A stretch of DNA of 64,000 bases from an uncultured Rhizobiaceae group bacterium (GCA_947501445.1 CANMVS010000008.1:124001-188000); one strand, 5' to 3'; shown: positions 52,148-62,846, counted from the stretch's first letter. Numbers and translations are program-made. Notes: generated by a model from the sequence alone, not told the origin.

Positions 52148-52560
52148 ATAACGAAGACCACCAGATAATTTTGCCATTTATCTGCACGAATTGCGCTTCT
52201 GAGTTTCGCGTTCATCGGGTTCGGTTTGCCGATGTCGGTCACCACAATTGCTGCCCCGGTTCGCTGGCTTTGCAAATTCGAAATTTCTGGAAAGTCAGGA
52301 ATCTATTCTTGCAATTGCCCGTTTTTCTGCAGCCTGCCAAAGCCAGGTCCGAAAACTTTCGCGGCTGCTGTGATGGTAAAGTAAAAGGGTTCCCTGACAA
52401 GCAAGGGAGCCCCACATTCATTTACGCTACTGGGTAGCAATCTTGGGAGGCCCGGCAATAGGCCAGCAATTGGTATGTCTACCGACAATGCACCAGTTGG
52501 GGCGCAGTCCAGCGAAACAGCGTTTCGATGAATGTTGAATGCCATGGGCCGGAACATTAA
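52148..52560 (+). pseudogene. Decayed subfamily B Cys-rich gene (B3psi)
   Basis: Frame 1: HLSARIALLSFAFIGFGLPMSVTTIAAPVRWLCKFEISGKSGIYSCNC...LPKPGPKTF; shifted frame: FRGCCDGKVKGFPDKQG; final segment RQCTSWGAVQRNSVSMNVECHGPEH*. Matches B2 segment by segment, with start loss, an in-frame TAA and frameshifts. Confidence 0.85.
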
Positions 52561-52595
52561 TGCATGCGTCAGCTTGATATTGGTTCTTTGCGATT

Positions 52596-52697
52596 GGACC
52601 GTTTCACGTTTTGTCAAAACCGCGATAACGGTGTAGGTCTTTGGTTTTGTTGATGCATTCAGGTTTTGCCGATTCCATCACAACCTGAATTGCTCAA
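52596..52697 (+). repeat. RIME-like repeat, copy 9
   Basis: GGACCGTTTCACGTTTTGTCAAAACCGCGATAACGGTGTAGGTC...GTTGATGCATTCAGGTTTTGCCGATTCCATCACAACCTGAATTGCTC. Confidence 0.9.
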
Positions 52698-52775
52698 ACA
52701 GGTAATTGATCTGAAGGGCTGTGTTTATGCGCGTTTGGAAGAACAGCCAGATCAATAATTGTGTTTGAATTTATA

Positions 52776-53672
52776 TCAGAATTTCCAGTTACGTGCCTTG
52801 GAAATGAGAAAATCACGGAAAGCCTTTAACTTGGCAGAGCCGCGCAATTCTTCCGGGTAGCAGAAAAAACACGAGAAGGACGGCACGTCGGAATCGATAT
52901 CCAATTGCACCAGACCGGCATCATGGCCAACCATATAATCCGGCAGCATGGCAATGCCTATGCCCAGTTGCGTTGCCCGTTTGATGGACGGCATATTGTT
53001 GATCTGTAGCTGTGGTGCCCGTGGATTATTGGCTGTGCGGCCGGCGACTTCCAGCCAGTTGACATCAAGCAGGTAATTGGGCGCTGGTTCACCGAAAGTG
53101 ATAATGCGGTGATTGTCGAAATCACCCACATGTTCGGGTTTGCCGTAACGGTTGAGGTAGGATGGTGCTGCATAGACGTGCATGTGAACTGTAAAGAGTT
53201 TACGCTGAATAAGATCGGGTTGCTGCGGTTGGCGAAGCCGAATAGCGCAATCGGCATGGCGCATCGTCACATCAAGCTCTTCATTGTCGAGCAGCAATTG
53301 CACTTCGATGTCCGGGTAGAGTTCAGTAAATTCCTGCATTCGGTCTGTCAGCCAGCCCGACCCCAGTCCCACGGTTGTGGTTACGCGAAGTTTGCCGGAG
53401 GGCGTGTCCGTGGTCTCGGAAAGACGAACCCGAACAGCCTCAAGCTTGAGCAGCACATCATGGGCCGTGCGATAGAGAAGCTCTCCCTGCTCGGTCATGA
53501 TCAGGCCGCGCGCATGGCGGTGAAACAGCGGAATGCCGATATCCTGTTCCAGGGCGCTGACCTGTCGTGAGATCGCCGATTGGGACAGATGGAGTTTCTC
53601 GGCTGCATGGGTAAATGACCCGGCTTCCGCTGCCGCGTGAAAAATACGCAACTTATCCCAATCCAGAGGCAT
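52776..53672 (-). CDS. lsrB: LysR family transcriptional regulator (LsrB/VtlR-like)
   Basis: MPLDWDKLRIFHAAAEAGSFTHAAEKLHLSQSAISRQVSALEQDIGIPLFHRHARG...; position next to trxB-lrp as in rhizobial lsrB/vtlR loci. Confidence 0.85.
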   Translation of the reverse strand: MPLDWDKLRIFHAAAEAGSFTHAAEKLHLSQSAISRQVSALEQDIGIPLFHRHARGLIMTEQGELLYRTAHDVLLKLEAVRVRLSETTDTPSGKLRVTTTVGLGSGWLTDRMQEFTELYPDIEVQLLLDNEELDVTMRHADCAIRLRQPQQPDLIQRKLFTVHMHVYAAPSYLNRYGKPEHVGDFDNHRIITFGEPAPNYLLDVNWLEVAGRTANNPRAPQLQINNMPSIKRATQLGIGIAMLPDYMVGHDAGLVQLDIDSDVPSFSCFFCYPEELRGSAKLKAFRDFLISKARNWKF

Positions 53673-53726
53673 TGTGTGTCTCCCAGAAAGACTGCCGATC
53701 AGTCGGCAGTCTGTTTCTTTTGTATT

Positions 53727-54692
53727 CTATTCAGCGGCAGCAGCGACCGGTTCCAGCGCCGCCAGATAGTGCTCCGCCTCAAGGGCGGCCATACAGCCCA
53801 TACCGGCAGCCGTGACCGCCTGACGGTAAATATCGTCGGTTACATCGCCAGCAGCATACACACCGGCGACATCCGTTGCGGTTGAATCGGCAGCGGTCCA
53901 CAAATACCCGTTTGGCTTCTGTTTCAGTTTGCCTTTAAACAGAGAGACAGAAGGTGCATGGCCGATTGCAATGAATACACCATGTGTCGCCAATTGTGAC
54001 ACGTCCCCGGTTTTCAGGTTTTTCAGCCGCACACCGGTAACAGATGGAGGTTTTGTTTCTTCGCCGGTGATTTCCTCAAGCTGGCTATCCCAGATGATGT
54101 CGACATTGTCCTTAGCCAGCAGGCGTTGCTGCAGAATCTTTTCTGCCCGAAGACTGTCGCGTCTGTGTACAAGTGTGACCTTTGCCGCCAGATTGGACAG
54201 ATAGAGCGCCTCTTCGACGGCTGTATTGCCACCGCCTACGACGACGACTTCCTTGCCGCGATAGAAAAATCCATCGCAGGTCGCACAGGCTGAAACGCCA
54301 AAACCCATAAATGTCTGTTCTGTCTCAATCCCCAACCATTTGGCCTGGGCGCCGGTGGCGATAACAAGCGAGTCACAGGTATATTCCTGACCTGAATCGG
54401 TTTTGAGACGGAACGGACGAACATCCAGATCCACCTCTGTCACAAGATCATTGACAATGTCAGCGCCGACATTCTGAGCCTGCTGGAGCATTTGCTCCAT
54501 CATCCAGGGTCCCTGAACTGTTTCAGCGTATCCGGGATAATTTTCCACATCCGTGGTGATCATTAATTGACCACCTTGCTCCATACCGGCAATCAAAACT
54601 GGTTCCAGCAATGCGCGTGCGGCGTAAATTGCCGCTGTGTATCCTGCGGGTCCTGAACCGATGATCAGGACACGTGCATGGCGGGTTGTCAT
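53727..54692 (-). CDS. trxB: Thioredoxin-disulfide reductase
   Basis: RVLIIGSGPAGYTAAIYAARALLEPVLIAGMEQGGQLMITTDVENYPG...CATCDGFFYRGKEVVVVGGG. Confidence 0.96.
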   Translation of the reverse strand: MTTRHARVLIIGSGPAGYTAAIYAARALLEPVLIAGMEQGGQLMITTDVENYPGYAETVQGPWMMEQMLQQAQNVGADIVNDLVTEVDLDVRPFRLKTDSGQEYTCDSLVIATGAQAKWLGIETEQTFMGFGVSACATCDGFFYRGKEVVVVGGGNTAVEEALYLSNLAAKVTLVHRRDSLRAEKILQQRLLAKDNVDIIWDSQLEEITGEETKPPSVTGVRLKNLKTGDVSQLATHGVFIAIGHAPSVSLFKGKLKQKPNGYLWTAADSTATDVAGVYAAGDVTDDIYRQAVTAAGMGCMAALEAEHYLAALEPVAAAAE

Positions 54693-54966
54693 AGTCGGAT
54701 TTCCTTTATTGCTGCAAATTGCAAACGTGCCACTCACCTTTCACAAGGTGTGTTGTGTGGCATTTGGCCCAATGTACGTAGTCGTACAAGTCACTTTCAA
54801 GTGGATAGAGGCATTTTCACACAGCTGTGCACCATTCACGTCACGAACCAGCAATATGGCTGTCATGATTGTCAAGCGTGCGAAATTATCTTGCGCGTAC
54901 GCGCAACAACTGATCCTATGTTCTGATGTAATGCGTCGCCAGCGGCTAACCGGGAATCTGTCCAAC

Positions 54967-55464
54967 ATGCCTATTCGTATGGAACTTGATGATATTGACC
55001 TGAAAATACTTCGGGAACTGCAGCGCGACGGGCGCATCACCAATGTTGACCTTTCTGAGCGTGTGGGGATATCAGCACCGCCCTGTTTGCGGCGATTGCG
55101 CAAACTGGAGGAAGCCGGGATCATTGAAGGTTACAGGGCGATGCTCAATGGACCGTCGCTTGGATTTGATCTCGTTGCATTCTGCATGATTGGTCTGACC
55201 CTGCAGTCCGAGGTTAACCTGCGCGCTTTTGCGGACAGGACACTTGAATGGCCGATTGTTCGTCAATCCTGGATGGTGTCGGGCGAATCGGATTTTCTGT
55301 TGCACTGTGTGGCAAGAGATCTTCTGACGTTTCAGGATTTCGTTATTGATCAACTGACTGCGGCAGAAAATGTCGACACAGTGCGAACCATGTTGACCAT
55401 TCGCCAGATCAAGAATGAAGGTGCCATTGATATGTCAGGGGCACCCGCTTCGCATCAACCCTGA
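54967..55464 (+). CDS. lrp: Lrp/AsnC family transcriptional regulator
   Basis: MELDDIDLKILRELQRDGRITNVDLSERVGISAPPCLRRLRKLEEAGIIEGYRAML. Confidence 0.93.
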   Translation: MPIRMELDDIDLKILRELQRDGRITNVDLSERVGISAPPCLRRLRKLEEAGIIEGYRAMLNGPSLGFDLVAFCMIGLTLQSEVNLRAFADRTLEWPIVRQSWMVSGESDFLLHCVARDLLTFQDFVIDQLTAAENVDTVRTMLTIRQIKNEGAIDMSGAPASHQP

Positions 55465-56507
55465 TCCCACAGTTTTTGATAGACTGCATTGATGCCCATA
55501 ACCTCACCGTCCAGAGCAAACCTGCCTGCGGCTCTTTCGCGTGCGTTGTTTGATTTCAAAGCCAATTCAAGCGGGCTGTCAAACAGACGTTTGACCGCAG
55601 CGGCAATTTCAGTTGCCTGCGGTTTTGTCACCAGTGTGCCGGCTTCATTTGCACCAATAAAGGATGAGAAATATCCGGTGTCTGTCGCGACAATGGGCAC
55701 CGCACTTGCCATGGCCTCAAGCGGGGTCAGTCCAAATCCCTCGTAACGCGGGCAGGCGACAAGCAGTGACAGGCTGCGAACAATGGCAGGCAGATTGCCC
55801 GGCTTGATCTCGCCGGTGAACATGATGCGCTCGCTCAGTCCTGCTTTTTCAATGCGCTCGCGCAATTGCGTCTCAAAACTGCGGTGTTCGGCTTTTGCTT
55901 TTCCAATGATCAATGCAGTCAGATCGGGAAATTGGGGCAGGATGTCTATCATCGCATCCACAAAAATGTCGGTGCCCTTTTCAGGTCGAATACGCCCGAT
56001 GGTCGCAACACCCATTGAACCAGGCCAACCGGTGTTCTTCCAGTCATTTGCCAGGTCATTTGATGGATGAAAGATTTCCGTATCGACGCCATGCTGCACA
56101 ACGGCCCGGACGTGTGGAACCAGCGAGGCCGCAATATCAGTGGTCGCAATGACTGCATCCATGCGGGAGATCAACCACTTTGGCAAGGTGGAGTGATGTC
56201 TTTGTGCGGCAGATGTAAATACTATTTTAATTGGCCGTCGCAGGATATCACGGACCCATAGAGCCGCACGCATTTCATTGTTACGACGCACATGCCAGAT
56301 GATGTGTGAGCGTCCACGTGGCGGCCTGCGCGATAGTTTGATCGCCTGTCTTATCGTGATGGGGGCCGGACCACCGGGCAACGCGTTGCCGGCAAGCATC
56401 ACATTATACTGTGATGCCTGCTTGCGAATGACCGCGGCCGCTGTTGCCGATACACCGGTAAAATTCCGGTGCATATTGGTCACGATCAGTTCCGGTTCAT
56501 TGGACAT
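55455..56507 (-). CDS. Glycosyltransferase family 4
   Basis: VATIGRIRPEKGTDIFVDAMIDILPQFPDLTALIIGKAKAEHRSFETQLRERIEKAGLSERIMFTGE...YEGFGLTPLEAMASAVPIVATDTG. Confidence 0.93.
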   Translation of the reverse strand: MSNEPELIVTNMHRNFTGVSATAAAVIRKQASQYNVMLAGNALPGGPAPITIRQAIKLSRRPPRGRSHIIWHVRRNNEMRAALWVRDILRRPIKIVFTSAAQRHHSTLPKWLISRMDAVIATTDIAASLVPHVRAVVQHGVDTEIFHPSNDLANDWKNTGWPGSMGVATIGRIRPEKGTDIFVDAMIDILPQFPDLTALIIGKAKAEHRSFETQLRERIEKAGLSERIMFTGEIKPGNLPAIVRSLSLLVACPRYEGFGLTPLEAMASAVPIVATDTGYFSSFIGANEAGTLVTKPQATEIAAAVKRLFDSPLELALKSNNARERAAGRFALDGEVMGINAVYQKLWDQG

Positions 56508-56547
56508 GGTCTTTGGATCTAAGAGGTCCTGGTTCGGCCTGTGGCAA

Positions 56548-57027
56548 TCAACCCCAGCTGACAGCAAGAATCTCGTATGCCTTGGCACCACCGGGCGCAT
56601 TGACCTCAATGCTGTCGCCGACCTGTTTGCTTATCAGTGCCCGGGCAATGGGTGAGGACAGGGAAATGCGACCCTGTTTCACATCGGCTTCCTGATCGCC
56701 GACGATCTGATAGGTCTTTTCCTCTTCGGTATCCTCATCGACCATCTTTACGATCGCACCGAACTTGATCGTATCTCCAGACATTTTGCTCAGGTCGATA
56801 ACTTCGGCGCGTGCCGTCAGGTCTTCGAGTTCGCCGATGCGTCCTTCATTGTGGCTCTGCGCCTCTTTGGCCGCATGGTATTCAGCGTTTTCCGACAAAT
56901 CACCGTGGGCTCTTGCTTCTGCTATCGCCTCGATAATACGAGGTCGTTCCTGCTGCTGGCGCGTGCGCAATTCTTCGACGAGATTGGCAAACCCGCTCTG
57001 AGTCATTGGGACTTTTTCAACCATGTC
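56548..57027 (-). CDS. greA: Transcription elongation factor GreA
   Basis: [53 protein letters not shown]. Confidence 0.95.
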   Translation of the reverse strand, partial: DMVEKVPMTQSGFANLVEELRTRQQQERPRIIEAIAEARAHGDLSENAEYHAAKEAQSHNEGRIGELEDLTARAEVIDLSKMSGDTIKFGAIVKMVDEDTEEEKTYQIVGDQEADVKQGRISLSSPIARALISKQVGDSIEVNAPGGAKAYEILAVSWG

Positions 57028-57201
57028 CTTCTCCATCTTTCTTGGCGCTTTCCACCTTGGGATAGGGTGCGAAAGCGCAAAAGAAAACGGCCCCCGAACC
57101 CTCCGGCCCGGAACCGCTTTAATCACAATTGGATAAATATAGCAGCAATTGGTGCAATTTATCCAGTTTTTTCACAACAATACTAACGCTGCAGCGACAC
57201 T

Positions 57202-57304
57202 GGAACAATTCAGGTTTTGAGGGAATCGGCAAAACCTGAATGCATCAACAAAATCAAAGGCCGATGCCATTGTTCCGTTTCTGAAAAAAACGTGAAACGG
57301 TCCT
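57202..57304 (-). repeat. RIME-like repeat, copy 10
   Basis: GGAACAATTCAGGTTTTGAGGGAATCGGCAAAACCTGAATGCATCAACAAAATCAAAGGCCGATGCCATTGTTCCGTTTCTGAAAAAAACGTGAAACGGTCC. Confidence 0.9.
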
Positions 57305-57310
57305 GGTAAA

Positions 57311-58525
57311 TCAACCGGAATTGGTGGTCAGCATGTCTGCTGGAAGATTGGGCGGGCGATAGTCATCGCGCCCTTTCAATCGGGCCGTGACACTTTCATG
57401 TATCAGTGAATCCGGTGGAATTGAACGCGGCTCTCCGCGTGGCAGATAGTAGTTCCCCAGGCGGGCCTGTTTTGTGGTGCCACCCGGCCGAACCCTGCGT
57501 GGCAGGTACTCCAGAATTTTCCAACCCGGCGTCATCGAGTCATTGGCATTGGCAATCGGCGAGGGGGGCATATAGGTGCTTGTGCTGCCCTTGCGTTGGT
57601 GTCCAAGCACCAGCGTATTGATATTCTGGGTAATATATTTGATCCCCAGCGCCTTGGTTTCTTCGATCATCCAGTGAAGCGGTATTTTGGCCAGGGCACT
57701 TTTGTTCTCGGGATAACCGCCGCCAATGTCACAATGGACGCCGCTAAACCAGACTTCGTTGATGTCCTGCGGCTTTGACCGCCGGTCTGAAAACGGATTG
57801 CCCCAGTAGGGCTGATCCTTCGGCCAAAGATAGGGTGAAAACATGGTGCGGCGTTCGTCAATTGCGACAGCGTGACGGACCGATTCAACCATGATGTTTT
57901 TGTCCGTGAAGACCATGGTATCGAGTTGCGGCAGGCCATTTTTGCCCGCTTCGATCATGGAGGCCACAGTATCAAACAGGCCAAGACAACGAATGGTTGG
58001 CCTTTGCGGTTTCAACATACGTTCAAACAGACGCAATTCTCCAAAGGGGTTTTCCTCCCCTTCACCCTTTTCAAGTTCTTTTCCATGCGGTATCTGCTTG
58101 TAGGCCTGGTAGGCATAATCAAGCAAATTGAGGTTCTTGGCGTCCAGCAGACCTAACGCGCGAATGAACCCGGCAAGCACCCGGGCTGTATAGGCACCCC
58201 TGCTGAAACCGAAAATGTATATTTTGTCGCCGACGCTTTTTGCACCGGCGTTCGTTGGACCCTGATAATGCTCGACAAGAAACCGGTAAGCCTGTTTAAC
58301 ATTCTGGTCGTTGCCCCAGCCCGTCGCCAACCCCCAGATTTCGGCAGTATTTCGCCATACACGTGACCAGGAATCCTGTGCCCCGAAAGTGCCAACACCC
58401 GGATCATAATAGACAACCTGACTGTCATCCTTTTTCAGCGTTCCATATAGCCGGACGATATTTGATCTGTTCTGGGAAATCTCATTTGAGGTTCCATCCA
58501 GCAAAATGATGATGTTTTTGGCCAT
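57311..58525 (-). CDS. DUF2235 domain-containing protein
   Basis: KNIIILLDGTSNEISQNRSNIVRLYGTLKKDDSQVVYYDPGVGTFG...IYIFGFSRGAYTARVLAGFI. Confidence 0.93.
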   Translation of the reverse strand: MAKNIIILLDGTSNEISQNRSNIVRLYGTLKKDDSQVVYYDPGVGTFGAQDSWSRVWRNTAEIWGLATGWGNDQNVKQAYRFLVEHYQGPTNAGAKSVGDKIYIFGFSRGAYTARVLAGFIRALGLLDAKNLNLLDYAYQAYKQIPHGKELEKGEGEENPFGELRLFERMLKPQRPTIRCLGLFDTVASMIEAGKNGLPQLDTMVFTDKNIMVESVRHAVAIDERRTMFSPYLWPKDQPYWGNPFSDRRSKPQDINEVWFSGVHCDIGGGYPENKSALAKIPLHWMIEETKALGIKYITQNINTLVLGHQRKGSTSTYMPPSPIANANDSMTPGWKILEYLPRRVRPGGTTKQARLGNYYLPRGEPRSIPPDSLIHESVTARLKGRDDYRPPNLPADMLTTNSG

Positions 58526-58682
58526 GGCAACAATCCCGAAACATTGCGACAGGGTCTACAACTATTATCGATGGCTGCCAGGTGCAACAACAACAACAGC
58601 CGGTGCCTTCCAATAGCGTTTTACCAGGGTCTGCTTTGAAGCTGACCCTGGCAATCGTCTGATAATTATAAATCAGGACGTT

Positions 58683-61600
58683 CTATTCGGCAAAATAGGC
58701 CTGCAGCGGTTTGACCTCCAGATTGCCGGCTGTCAGTGCTGCAATGGCCTTGGCAGCGAATTTCGCACCGGACATTGTTGTGTAATAGGGGATTTTTTGC
58801 ATAAGCGCGGCCCGGCGCAGGGACTTGGAATCTGACATCGCCTTGGCACCGGAGGTCGTATTGATCACCAGGTGGATTTGCCTGTTGCGAATGGCGTCTT
58901 CGACGTGAGGTCGCCCTTCGAGAACCTTGTTGATCTTGGTGGCTTCAATGCCGTTTTGCTCCAGATAGCGCGCTGTACCACCGGTCGCCATGATGGAAAA
59001 TCCGGCGCCGGTCAGGATTCTGGCAGCAGGCAGAACCCGTTCCTTGTCATCATCACGCACCGAAATGAATACCGTACCATCCCGCGGCAGTTCCACGCCG
59101 GCGCCAAGCTGTGCCTTGGCGAAAGCAAGGGCGTAATCGGTGTCGAGACCGATAACTTCACCTGTCGAGCGCATTTCCGGACCAAGTAGGGTGTCGACAC
59201 CGGGAAACCGGGCAAACGGAAAGACTGCTTCCTTGACCGCTATGTGTTGGAGCTTTCTCGGGTCCGGGCGCGCGCCATAGGCGGCAATGGCCTCGTCCAG
59301 ATTTTCGCCAGCCATGATACGGGCGGCAATCTTGGCAATCGGCGCGCCGATCGTTTTTGCAACGAAGGGAACCGTACGTGATGCACGCGGATTGACTTCG
59401 ATAATGTAGATTTCACCATCCTTGATGGCATATTGCACATTCATCAATCCACCGACATTAAGTGCCCGTGCCAGCACGGCTGTCTGTTCTTCCAGAGAAT
59501 CAACCAATTGCGGGGAAAGCGAATAGACCGGCAATGTGCAGGCACTGTCGCCAGAATGGATGCCCGCCTCTTCAATATGCTCCATAATGCCGCATACAAA
59601 GACATTTTCACCGTCGCACAGGCAATCCACATCCACCTCAATGGCATTGGTCAGATAGCTGTCAAACAGCAGCGGATTTGTTCCCAGCAGCGTGTTGATC
59701 TGACCGGTCTTGTCATTGGGATAACGTGCCTTGATATCTTCAGGCACAAGTTCAGGAACCGTACCCAGAAGATAGTTTGACAGGCTGTTTTCGTCGCGAA
59801 TGATCTGCATGGCCCTGCCACCCAGCACATAGGACGGGCGTACTACCAGCGGGAAACCGATTTCGGTTGCGACCAGCCGTGATTGCTCGACCGAATGGGC
59901 AATGCCGTTTTTGGGTTGCAGCAAATCAAGTTTTTTCAGCAGCTTTTGAAAACGGTCCCGGTCTTCCGCAAGATCTATGGCATCCGGTTCAGTTCCCAGA
60001 ATATTGATGCCTGCAGCTTCCAGAGCGTTGGCAAGCTTGAGCGGCGTTTGCCCACCAAATTGCACGATGACCCCGTGGAGCGTGCCTCTTTGCTGTTCCG
60101 TATGAAGGACTTCAAGAACATCCTCTGTCGTCAGTGATTCAAAATAGAGACGATCGGAAGTGTCGTAATCGGTTGAAACGGTTTCGGGGTTGCAATTGAT
60201 CATGATGGATTCATAACCGGCATCATCAAGTGCAAATGCTGCATGGCAACAGCAGTAGTCGAATTCGATCCCCTGACCGATCCGGTTTGGTCCACCTCCC
60301 AAGATCACAACTTTTTTGCGATCAGAGACGTTTGCTTCTGAACGCAATTCGCCAGCGAAGGGGACCTCGTAGGTGGAGTACATATAGGCCGTCGGTGATG
60401 CGAATTCAGCAGCGCAGGTGTCGATGCGCTTGTAGATCGGATGCACGTCCAGTGTCTGACGCAGGGCGGCGATTTCGCGTTCGCGCTGGCCGGTCAGGGA
60501 CGCAAGTCTTGCATCGGAAAAGCCCATCGCCTTGACCATGCGCAAATTGTCCTGATCCTGTGGCACGCCATGTTCGCGGATACGGTCCTCCATATCCAGA
60601 ATTTCCTTGAACTGGGCAATGAACCAGGGATCAATTCTGCAGCTTTCATGCACGGCTTCTTCGCTGGCCCCCATACGCAGCGCCTGAGTGACCATGCGCA
60701 AACGGTCTGGTGTCGGTGTACCAAGTGCTGCACGAATGGCATTTTTGTCGTCGCCTTCGCCGATGCCCGGAATTTCGATCTCATCAAGACCGGTGAGGCC
60801 GGTTTCCAGACCGCGCAGCGCCTTTTGCAGCGATTCGGCAAAAGTGCGGCCAATCGCCATCACTTCACCGACCGATTTCATCGAGGTTGTCAGCAAAGGC
60901 GAAGCGCCTGGAAATTTTTCGAAGGCGAAGCGGGGAATTTTTGTGACTACATAGTCGATGGACGGTTCAAAGGACGCCGGTGTCGCGCCGCCGGTAATAT
61001 CATTGTCCAGTTCATCCAGCGTATAACCAACAGCAAGTTTTGCCGCGATCTTGGCAATGGGGAAACCGGTTGCCTTGGAGGCGAGCGCCGATGAACGGGA
61101 CACGCGTGGGTTCATTTCAATAACGACCAGACGTCCATCTGCAGGATTGACGGCAAATTGAACGTTGGAACCGCCTGTCTCGACGCCGATTTCGCGCAGA
61201 ACCGCAATCGAGGCGTTGCGCATGATCTGGTATTCTTTGTCGGTTAGTGTAAGCGCTGGCGCTACAGTGATTGAATCGCCCGTATGGACACCCATCGGAT
61301 CGATATTTTCAATCGAACAGATGATGATGCAATTGTCGGCTTTGTCACGCACCACCTCCATTTCATATTCTTTCCAACCCAGAACCGATTCCTCGACCAG
61401 CACCTCGGTTGTTGGGGATGCATCAAGCCCGGCTTCAATGATTTCCATAAACTCTGAGCGGTTGTAGGCAATACCACCGCCCGTTCCGCCCAGTGTAAAG
61501 GATGGCCGCATGATCGCAGGCAGGCCCACGTGGTCCAGCGCCTGGGCAGCAACACCTAATGCGTGGGCTATATAGCGTTGTTTGCGGTCTGTTTCGCCAA

Positions 61601-62171
61601 GCTGCCATTCTGTTTCGAGTGCGTCCAGTGCTTTGTCCAGCGCATCACCGGTAAACTGCTCCTTGAGTGCATTGCGCTTGGCCTCATGGTCATTGCGGTC
61701 CAGCTCTTTCACATCGGTGGCGTTGGCCAGTTTGGATCTTGGTGTTTCCAGATTGATGCGCGCCATGGCTTCGCGGAACAATGCCCGATCTTCGGCCATG
61801 TCGATTGCGTCCGGCTTGGCGCCAATCATTTCGACATTGTAGCGCTCCAGAATACCCATGCGGCGCAATGACAGTGCCGTATTCAGCGCAGTCTGGCCAC
61901 CCATTGTCGGCAGCAGCGCATCGGGCCGTTCCTTGGCGATGATTTTGGCGACCACCTCTGGCGTTATCGGCTCGACATAGGTTGCATCGGCAAGGTCAGG
62001 GTCGGTCATGATTGTGGCCGGATTGGAATTGACCAGAATTATCCGGTAGCCCTCTTCTTTCAGCGCCTTGCAGGCCTGGGTGCCGGAATAGTCAAATTCA
62101 CAGGCTTGACCGATGACAATCGGTCCGGCACCGATGATGAGGATCGACTTGATATCATGGCGTTTTGGCAT
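58683..62171 (-). CDS. carB: Carbamoyl-phosphate synthase large subunit
   Basis: [58 protein letters not shown]... Confidence 0.98.
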   Translation of the reverse strand: MPKRHDIKSILIIGAGPIVIGQACEFDYSGTQACKALKEEGYRIILVNSNPATIMTDPDLADATYVEPITPEVVAKIIAKERPDALLPTMGGQTALNTALSLRRMGILERYNVEMIGAKPDAIDMAEDRALFREAMARINLETPRSKLANATDVKELDRNDHEAKRNALKEQFTGDALDKALDALETEWQLGETDRKQRYIAHALGVAAQALDHVGLPAIMRPSFTLGGTGGGIAYNRSEFMEIIEAGLDASPTTEVLVEESVLGWKEYEMEVVRDKADNCIIICSIENIDPMGVHTGDSITVAPALTLTDKEYQIMRNASIAVLREIGVETGGSNVQFAVNPADGRLVVIEMNPRVSRSSALASKATGFPIAKIAAKLAVGYTLDELDNDITGGATPASFEPSIDYVVTKIPRFAFEKFPGASPLLTTSMKSVGEVMAIGRTFAESLQKALRGLETGLTGLDEIEIPGIGEGDDKNAIRAALGTPTPDRLRMVTQALRMGASEEAVHESCRIDPWFIAQFKEILDMEDRIREHGVPQDQDNLRMVKAMGFSDARLASLTGQREREIAALRQTLDVHPIYKRIDTCAAEFASPTAYMYSTYEVPFAGELRSEANVSDRKKVVILGGGPNRIGQGIEFDYCCCHAAFALDDAGYESIMINCNPETVSTDYDTSDRLYFESLTTEDVLEVLHTEQQRGTLHGVIVQFGGQTPLKLANALEAAGINILGTEPDAIDLAEDRDRFQKLLKKLDLLQPKNGIAHSVEQSRLVATEIGFPLVVRPSYVLGGRAMQIIRDENSLSNYLLGTVPELVPEDIKARYPNDKTGQINTLLGTNPLLFDSYLTNAIEVDVDCLCDGENVFVCGIMEHIEEAGIHSGDSACTLPVYSLSPQLVDSLEEQTAVLARALNVGGLMNVQYAIKDGEIYIIEVNPRASRTVPFVAKTIGAPIAKIAARIMAGENLDEAIAAYGARPDPRKLQHIAVKEAVFPFARFPGVDTLLGPEMRSTGEVIGLDTDYALAFAKAQLGAGVELPRDGTVFISVRDDDKERVLPAARILTGAGFSIMATGGTARYLEQNGIEATKINKVLEGRPHVEDAIRNRQIHLVINTTSGAKAMSDSKSLRRAALMQKIPYYTTMSGAKFAAKAIAALTAGNLEVKPLQAYFAE

Positions 62172-62445
62172 GTGTTTTCATCCGGCGAGCAGGCAGCACG
62201 ATAGCCCCGGACACATGGGGTGCGTGCAGCATTCGTTATGTGGGCTAAGGCGGCCTTATAAGACAAAGGAAGATGAAGGGAAACCCCGTGTGAAATGGTT
62301 TTTGACACTTTCAACAAGCATGCGGCCATTACACAATTCAAACATCTGCATTTTGTTGGAGGCCTGTTGTGAATATCGGGCATCAGGTGAGCGCAAAAAC
62401 CCCGGAAATGATCAAGGTTGACGGGGAAGTTGCGGAACAGGGATA

Positions 62446-62682
62446 TCAGTCATCCAGGTCCTGGGTATCGATTTCAAACTCAGATGCGTCATAGCTACGC
62501 ACGCCTTTGGCAATGGCATAGCAGGCCAGTGAAACCGATAGCGGAATTTCCACATTCCGGCCATCACGATTGCCTTTTTCATAATATTGGATGACACGCT
62601 TCTTCAATCCCAGGGACATTGCAGCGTCCCTCTGGTTAAGGCCAAGTGCCTTTCGCCAACGTTTGAAGTCTTCCGGTTTCAA
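62446..62682 (-). CDS. Small HTH (Cro/CI-like) protein
   Basis: MKPEDFKRWRKALGLNQRDAAMSLGLKKRVIQYYEKGNRDGRNVEIPLSVSLACYAIAKG. Confidence 0.8.
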   Translation of the reverse strand: MKPEDFKRWRKALGLNQRDAAMSLGLKKRVIQYYEKGNRDGRNVEIPLSVSLACYAIAKGVRSYDASEFEIDTQDLDD

Positions 62683-62846
62683 TGCCCATGACCTGTTTTA
62701 ATATCGAGCCTTTGGCTGAATTATTGTGACAATTTATTGTATATATGTGACAGAGATTAGAATGCATCAGCAGTAAACCACTTGTGAGTATGACGGATGT
62801 GTTTACAGGCGGGTGATGGCACATACGCATGAGTGGAGATGTATGA

